Shown: one piece after another, positions 61,029 to 64,000 of the stretch | Position numbering within the stretch: position 1 is the stretch's first letter | Layout: each line of letters starts with the position of its first letter | Assembly (NCBI GenBank): GCA_050250395.1 | Contig: JBFWOQ010000014.1 | Span: 8,464 to 72,463 of the forward strand | From: JAGPUQ01 sp050250395 | GTDB lineage: Bacteria > Pseudomonadota > Gammaproteobacteria > Pseudomonadales > Porticoccaceae | Direction of reading: 5' to 3' | DNA length: 64,000 bases | The notes under the pieces: generated by a model | The model's input: the letters and a program-made list of their open reading frames with translations, nothing else | Told to the model about the DNA's origin: nothing | Databases searched by the model: none | Made by a program: the position numbers and the translations under genes

Positions 61029-61559
61029 CTACGCGGCCGCCTTCTTCTGGTCCGCTACCGCCGCAATCACTCGCACAACTTTGGTCGGCACCTCGTTGAC
61101 GGTACGGACCAGCTTGGTCACCGGGGCGATCATCACACTGACCAATTGCGTCAGCGCCTGCTCCCGTGTCGGGAGGCGCGCCAAAACATCGATCTGCGCG
61201 CCATCGAGAACTCGCCCGCCAATCGACAACACCTTGATGTCGAATTTCGGGTTTTGCTTCGCGAAGTCCTTGAACAACCGCGCGGCGGCGCCCGGGTCCG
61301 TCATGGAAAAACCGAACAGGGATGGTCCAGCGAGTTCGCTATCCAGACACGCGAATGAAGTGCTCGCAAAAGCGCGCTTGGCCAGCGAATTCTTGATCAC
61401 CCGCAAAGCGACGCCCTGCCCCCTTGCGAGACTGCGCAGCGCGGTGATTCCCGCCACGTTCACGCCGCGGGCGTCTGCGACGACAAGGGATATCGCTTTG
61501 CTGGCGGTCTCGTTAACGCTGGCGACGATCGCCATTTTGTCTTCAAGATTCAATGCCAT
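61029..61559 (-). CDS. rplJ: 50S ribosomal protein L10
   Basis: L10 anchors L7/L12 dimers and, as the L10-L12 complex, represses its own mRNA. The 176-residue protein starts MALNLEDKMAIVASVNETAS, with RNA-binding LRVIKNSLAKRAF and a C-terminal helix for L12 binding. A strong AGGAGG site lies just upstream. The 230-bp leader has a structure that fits autoregulation. An upstream in-frame extension through the leader was rejected. Confidence 0.97.
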   Translation of the reverse strand: MALNLEDKMAIVASVNETASKAISLVVADARGVNVAGITALRSLARGQGVALRVIKNSLAKRAFASTSFACLDSELAGPSLFGFSMTDPGAAARLFKDFAKQNPKFDIKVLSIGGRVLDGAQIDVLARLPTREQALTQLVSVMIAPVTKLVRTVNEVPTKVVRVIAAVADQKKAAA

Positions 61560-61789
61560 CAGATTTCCTCCTGGATTTGACTGGCAACCTACCCAGTCCC
61601 AGTGTGCCGGCCACTGCCGGCGGTAATGGGTGAACAAATCCAGTTGAGTAAACTGAATCGGGTCACACCGTTTACGCGGGCGGCGCACCTGCCCGACCTG
61701 GCAATCGATGCGTCTTTAAGCCCCTTGCGGGACACCAGCGGTCTTCAACGATCAGGGAGAATTACGCATCTCCCAGACCCCAAAGGCTG
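61560..61789 (-). ncRNA. L10 leader, autoregulatory mRNA structure before rplJ
   Basis: The 230-bp gap between rplA and rplJ has no gene. A 9-bp long-range stem (CTGGATTTG pairing with CAAATCCAG, at 61635-61643 and 61571-61579) closes a domain of about 73 bases. The domain contains a GC stem (GCCGGC twice around AGTG). The closing stem abuts the rplJ ribosome binding site. This is the arrangement expected for L10-L12 repression, but the kink-turn itself was not verified. Confidence 0.6.
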
Positions 61790-62485
61790 TCAGAACTCCA
61801 GTGTCGACTGATCGATCACGAGCCCGGGGCCCATGGTCGAGGAGAGCGTCACCTTTTTCACATAAACACCCTTGGCCGACGCGGGCTTGGCCTTGATCAA
61901 GTCCGTCAGCAGGGCTTCGATATTCTCTTTGACGGCACGCGGGTCAAACTTGAGACTGCCCACACCGCCATGAATGATGCCGTTGCGGTCGGCGCGAAAC
62001 CGGACTTGACCGGCCTTGGCGTTTTTCACCGCCGTAACCACATCCGGCGTCACCGTACCCGTCTTGGGATTGGGCATCAAACCGCGCGGGCCCAGTACCT
62101 GTCCCAACTGTCCGACCACGCGCATGGCGTCGGGGCTCGCAATCACGACGTCGAAATTCATCTCACCTGCCTTGATGCGCTCGGCCAGATCCTCCATCCC
62201 GACCAGATCCGCTCCGGCGGCAGTGGCGGATTCGGCGGCCGCGCCCTGGGCGAATACCGCGACGCGCACGGTCTTGCCGGTGCCATGGGGAAGCGTGGTG
62301 GCACCACGCACCGCCTGATCCGATTTGCGCGGGTCGATCCCGAGATTCACCGCGACCTCGAAGGTCTCCACGAATTTGACCGGGGGCAGGCCCTGCAGCA
62401 GGCTGACCGCTTCATCGAAGGCGTATAGTTTTCCGGGCTGAACCCGCTCGCCAATGACTTTCCGACGCTTTGACAACCTGGCCAT
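61790..62485 (-). CDS. rplA: 50S ribosomal protein L1
   Basis: L1 forms the mobile stalk at the E site and represses the L11 operon by binding its mRNA. The 231-residue protein starts MARLSKRRKVIGERVQPGKLY. It has FDVVIASPDAMRVVGQLGQVLGPRGLMPNPKTGTVTPDV, the family signature. The ATG at 62485 shares bases with the rplK stop (TGATG); a GTG one codon earlier is less likely. Confidence 0.98.
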   Translation of the reverse strand: MARLSKRRKVIGERVQPGKLYAFDEAVSLLQGLPPVKFVETFEVAVNLGIDPRKSDQAVRGATTLPHGTGKTVRVAVFAQGAAAESATAAGADLVGMEDLAERIKAGEMNFDVVIASPDAMRVVGQLGQVLGPRGLMPNPKTGTVTPDVVTAVKNAKAGQVRFRADRNGIIHGGVGSLKFDPRAVKENIEALLTDLIKAKPASAKGVYVKKVTLSSTMGPGLVIDQSTLEF

Positions 62486-62916
62486 CACAGGCCCTCCACT
62501 TCAAGACCGGCGCTGCGCGCGCTGCCCGCGATGGTACGCACCGCAGCCTCCAGGTCGGTTGCGGTCAAGTCAGGCATTTTTTGCCGGGCCACGTCTTCGA
62601 GCTGGGCGCGCGTCACCTTGCCGACTTTTTCGGTATTGGGACGCGGGCTGCCCTTGCTGATGCCCACTGCCTTGCGCAGCAGCACCGACGCCGGCGGGGT
62701 TTTCATCACAAACGTAAAGCTGCGATCACTGTAAACCGAGATCACCACTGGAATCGGCAGCCCCGGCTCGATACCCTGGGTCTGCGCGTTGAAGGCTTTA
62801 CAGAACTCCATGATATTGACGCCACGCTGGCCCAGCGCGGGACCCACCGGCGGGCTGGGGTTGGCCTGCCCGGCCTTTACTTGCAGTTTGATATAGGCTT
62901 CAACTTTCTTTGCCAT
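62485..62916 (-). CDS. rplK: 50S ribosomal protein L11
   Basis: L11 is part of the GTPase-associated centre and is needed for RelA-mediated stringent response. The 143-residue protein has VEAYIKLQVKAGQANPSPPVGPALGQRGVNIMEFCKAFNAQT and a C-terminal rRNA-binding domain with KMPDLTATDLEAAVRTIAGSARSAGLEVEG. It is coupled to rplA and follows nusG by 77 bp. Confidence 0.98.
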   Translation of the reverse strand: MAKKVEAYIKLQVKAGQANPSPPVGPALGQRGVNIMEFCKAFNAQTQGIEPGLPIPVVISVYSDRSFTFVMKTPPASVLLRKAVGISKGSPRPNTEKVGKVTRAQLEDVARQKMPDLTATDLEAAVRTIAGSARSAGLEVEGL

Positions 62917-62952
62917 GGCATTACTCCTATGGGTTCCAGCGCCTCCGGATCA

Positions 62953-62970
62953 CGATGCCTTACGGCATCG
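62953..62970 (-). promoter_or_regulatory. Small hairpin in the nusG-rplK gap
   Basis: A perfect 7-bp stem with a four-base loop (CGATGCC, GTAA on the minus strand, GGCATCG) lies between the nusG stop and the rplK ribosome binding site. It could be part of the L1 target in the L11 operon leader, by analogy with E. coli, but this is only an inference. Confidence 0.35.
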
Positions 62971-62993
62971 GCCTTCAGCTCCCCGCAGCGAAA

Positions 62994-63530
62994 TCAGGCC
63001 TTTTCGACCTGGTTAAATTCCAGCTCAACCGGCGTCGAGCGGCCAAAAATCATGACCGCCACACGGAGTCGGCTCTTGTCGTAGTTGACCTCTTCCACGG
63101 TGGCATTGAAGTCATTAAACGGACCCTCCACTACCCGCACCAGCTCACCCGGCTCGAACATGGTCTTCGGCCGCGGTTTTTCCTCGGAGTCCTGTACCTG
63201 CTGCAAAATGGCGGCCGCTTCGCGGTCGGTGATGGGCGCCGGTTTGTCCGCCTTGCCGCCGATAAAGCCCATCACGCGCGGGGTTTCCTTAACGAGGTGC
63301 CAGGTCTCGTCGGTCAACTCCATCTGCACCAAGACATAGCCGGGGAAAAACTTGCGCTCGCTCTTGCGCTTTTGCCCGCCGCGCATCTCGATGACTTCCT
63401 CGGTGGGCACCAGGATATCCCCGAAGAGCTCCTGCATTCCCGCTCGCGCAACTCGCTCGCGCAGGGAATTCGCCACTTTCTTTTCGTGGCCCGAATACGC
63501 ATGCACTACATACCAACGCTTTGATGACAT
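62994..63530 (-). CDS. nusG: Transcription elongation/antitermination factor NusG
   Basis: NusG links RNA polymerase with Rho or with ribosome protein S10. The 178-residue protein starts MSSKRWYVVHAYSGHEKKVANSL (NGN domain, to about 120). It has the KOW domain with FEPGELVRVVEGPFNDFNATVEEVNYDKSRLRVAVMIFGR. An upstream in-frame extension across secE was rejected. It is 8 bp after secE. Confidence 0.98.
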   Translation of the reverse strand: MSSKRWYVVHAYSGHEKKVANSLRERVARAGMQELFGDILVPTEEVIEMRGGQKRKSERKFFPGYVLVQMELTDETWHLVKETPRVMGFIGGKADKPAPITDREAAAILQQVQDSEEKPRPKTMFEPGELVRVVEGPFNDFNATVEEVNYDKSRLRVAVMIFGRSTPVELEFNQVEKA

Positions 63531-63538
63531 CTGTTCAC

Positions 63539-63910
63539 CTAGCCCATGATCAGGGACGCCAGCCAGCCGAACAGGGAGTCGAGCCCCCACAGCAGCAGCG
63601 CCATCACGAGAATGAAACCGAGCACCACCAGCGTGGTTTGATTCCGCTCCTGGCGGCCGGGCCATACAACGCGCCGGCGCTCCACGTTCGCGCCCTTCAG
63701 CAACTCCAGCAAGGCACCGCCCCGCGCCGTTCGCAGGGCAAGCGCAACTGCCCCGGCTGCGACCAGGAACAGGGCCAGCACCCGGTAAAGGAGCGGTTGG
63801 TCGGCGAAATGATGATTGCCATAAACGGCGGCAACGCCCAAAACCACCACCACCAGCCAGATCAACCGGTCTCGCAGACTCGTCTCCGTTTCTTGCTTCA
63901 ATACACTCAC
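63539..63910 (-). CDS. secE: Protein translocase subunit SecE
   Basis: SecE clamps the SecY channel. This is the long gammaproteobacterial form with three membrane helices: WLVVVVLGVAAVYG, VLALFLVAAGAVALAL, and the C-terminal TLVVLGFILVMALLLWGLDS. The conserved amphipathic segment is LKGANVERRRVVWPGRQE. The start is uncertain: no ATG is suitable, so the GTG at 63910 (123 residues) is given, with a GTG at 63916 or a TTG at 63901 as alternatives. Confidence 0.93.
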   Translation of the reverse strand: MSVLKQETETSLRDRLIWLVVVVLGVAAVYGNHHFADQPLLYRVLALFLVAAGAVALALRTARGGALLELLKGANVERRRVVWPGRQERNQTTLVVLGFILVMALLLWGLDSLFGWLASLIMG

Positions 63911-63961
63911 AAACACACCCGGATGCGAGGCCGCCCTGCACAGGCAGTCATTGGCGGAAGT

Positions 63962-64000
63962 TGGCAGGCCAGGAGGGACTCGAACCCCCAACCCCCGGTT
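63962..64000 (-). tRNA. tRNA-Trp (3' part, cut by the window edge)
   Basis: The minus strand at the right edge reads as the 3' half of tRNA-Trp: AACCGG of the anticodon stem, a five-base variable loop, T-arm GGGGGTTCGAGTCCCTC, acceptor strand CTGGCCT, discriminator G and CCA. The pattern matches E. coli tRNA-Trp, and the location before secE is the standard one. The anticodon itself is outside the window. Confidence 0.88.

Noticed and set aside
61560..61688. 43-codon upstream extension of rplJ
   Set aside because: It crosses the leader structure and the AGGAGG site; the family N-terminus is at 61559.
63531..63941. Upstream extension of the nusG frame across secE
   Set aside because: The extra 137 codons run through secE in another frame and have no similarity; the NGN domain begins at the ATG at 63530.

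Overview
The window is 64 kb of GC-rich, tightly packed bacterial chromosome. It comes from a free-living gammaproteobacterium outside the Enterobacterales. The evidence is a Pseudomonas-like gene order (miaB-phoH-ybeY-corC-lnt-leuS-lptE-holA; rodA-mrdA-rlmH-rsfS-nadD-proA; lptD-surA-pdxA-rsmA-apaG-apaH divergent from amgK-murU), complete lipopolysaccharide assembly genes, a long three-helix SecE, and str, S10, spc and alpha operons joined directly to rpoBC. I cannot name a genus from the sequence alone. No phage, transposase, CRISPR array, toxin or defence gene is visible, so this is core genome.

Layout. (1) 1-4831, minus strand: proA-nadD-rsfS-rlmH-mrdA-rodA, an operon for proline, NAD, ribosome maturation and lateral wall synthesis, with rodA cut by the window edge. 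(2) 4966-9172: a mosaic of small genes on both strands (MaoC-like dehydratase, LON substrate-binding protein, MAPEG protein, alpha/beta hydrolase, GFA protein, MOSC protein, an orphan membrane-anchored protein, a DUF1820 protein). (3) 9314-18847, plus strand: miaB to holA. (4) 18860-20016, minus: a DUF815 ATPase and a VanZ-like protein. (5) 20201-24961: an acyl-CoA synthetase facing an aromatic aminotransferase across a perfect bidirectional terminator, then amgK-murU for cell-wall sugar recycling. (6) 25026-32095, plus: lptD-surA-pdxA-rsmA-apaG-(inverted-repeat element)-apaH. (7) 32111-33588, minus: a hotdog thioesterase and galE. (8) 33746-64000, minus: about 30 kb of translation and transcription genes in one direction, from the 3' part of tRNA-Trp through secE, nusG, rplKAJL, rpoBC, rpsL, rpsG, fusA, tuf and the S10, spc and alpha operons to rplQ and a terminator.

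How the genes work together. The minus-strand superoperon supplies most of the ribosomal proteins, RNA polymerase core, elongation factors and the SecY/SecE channel. Two textbook sigma70 promoters are visible in it, before rpsL and before rpsJ (each with a 17-bp spacer). An attenuator lies between rplL and rpoB, and a structured leader precedes rplJ. The plus-strand operons build and maintain the envelope (Lnt, LptE, LptD, SurA, with MrdA/RodA) and modify RNA (MiaB, YbeY, RsmA, RlmH). Many adjacent genes overlap by ATGA or TGATG, which implies translational coupling.

No new multi-gene system was found. The points most worth checking are a 15-bp tandem repeat expansion inside YbeY, a 141-bp terminal-inverted-repeat element between apaG and apaH, a hairpin made from the matching 3' ends of two convergent genes, and an S10 promoter whose -35 box is shared with the tuf terminator hairpin.
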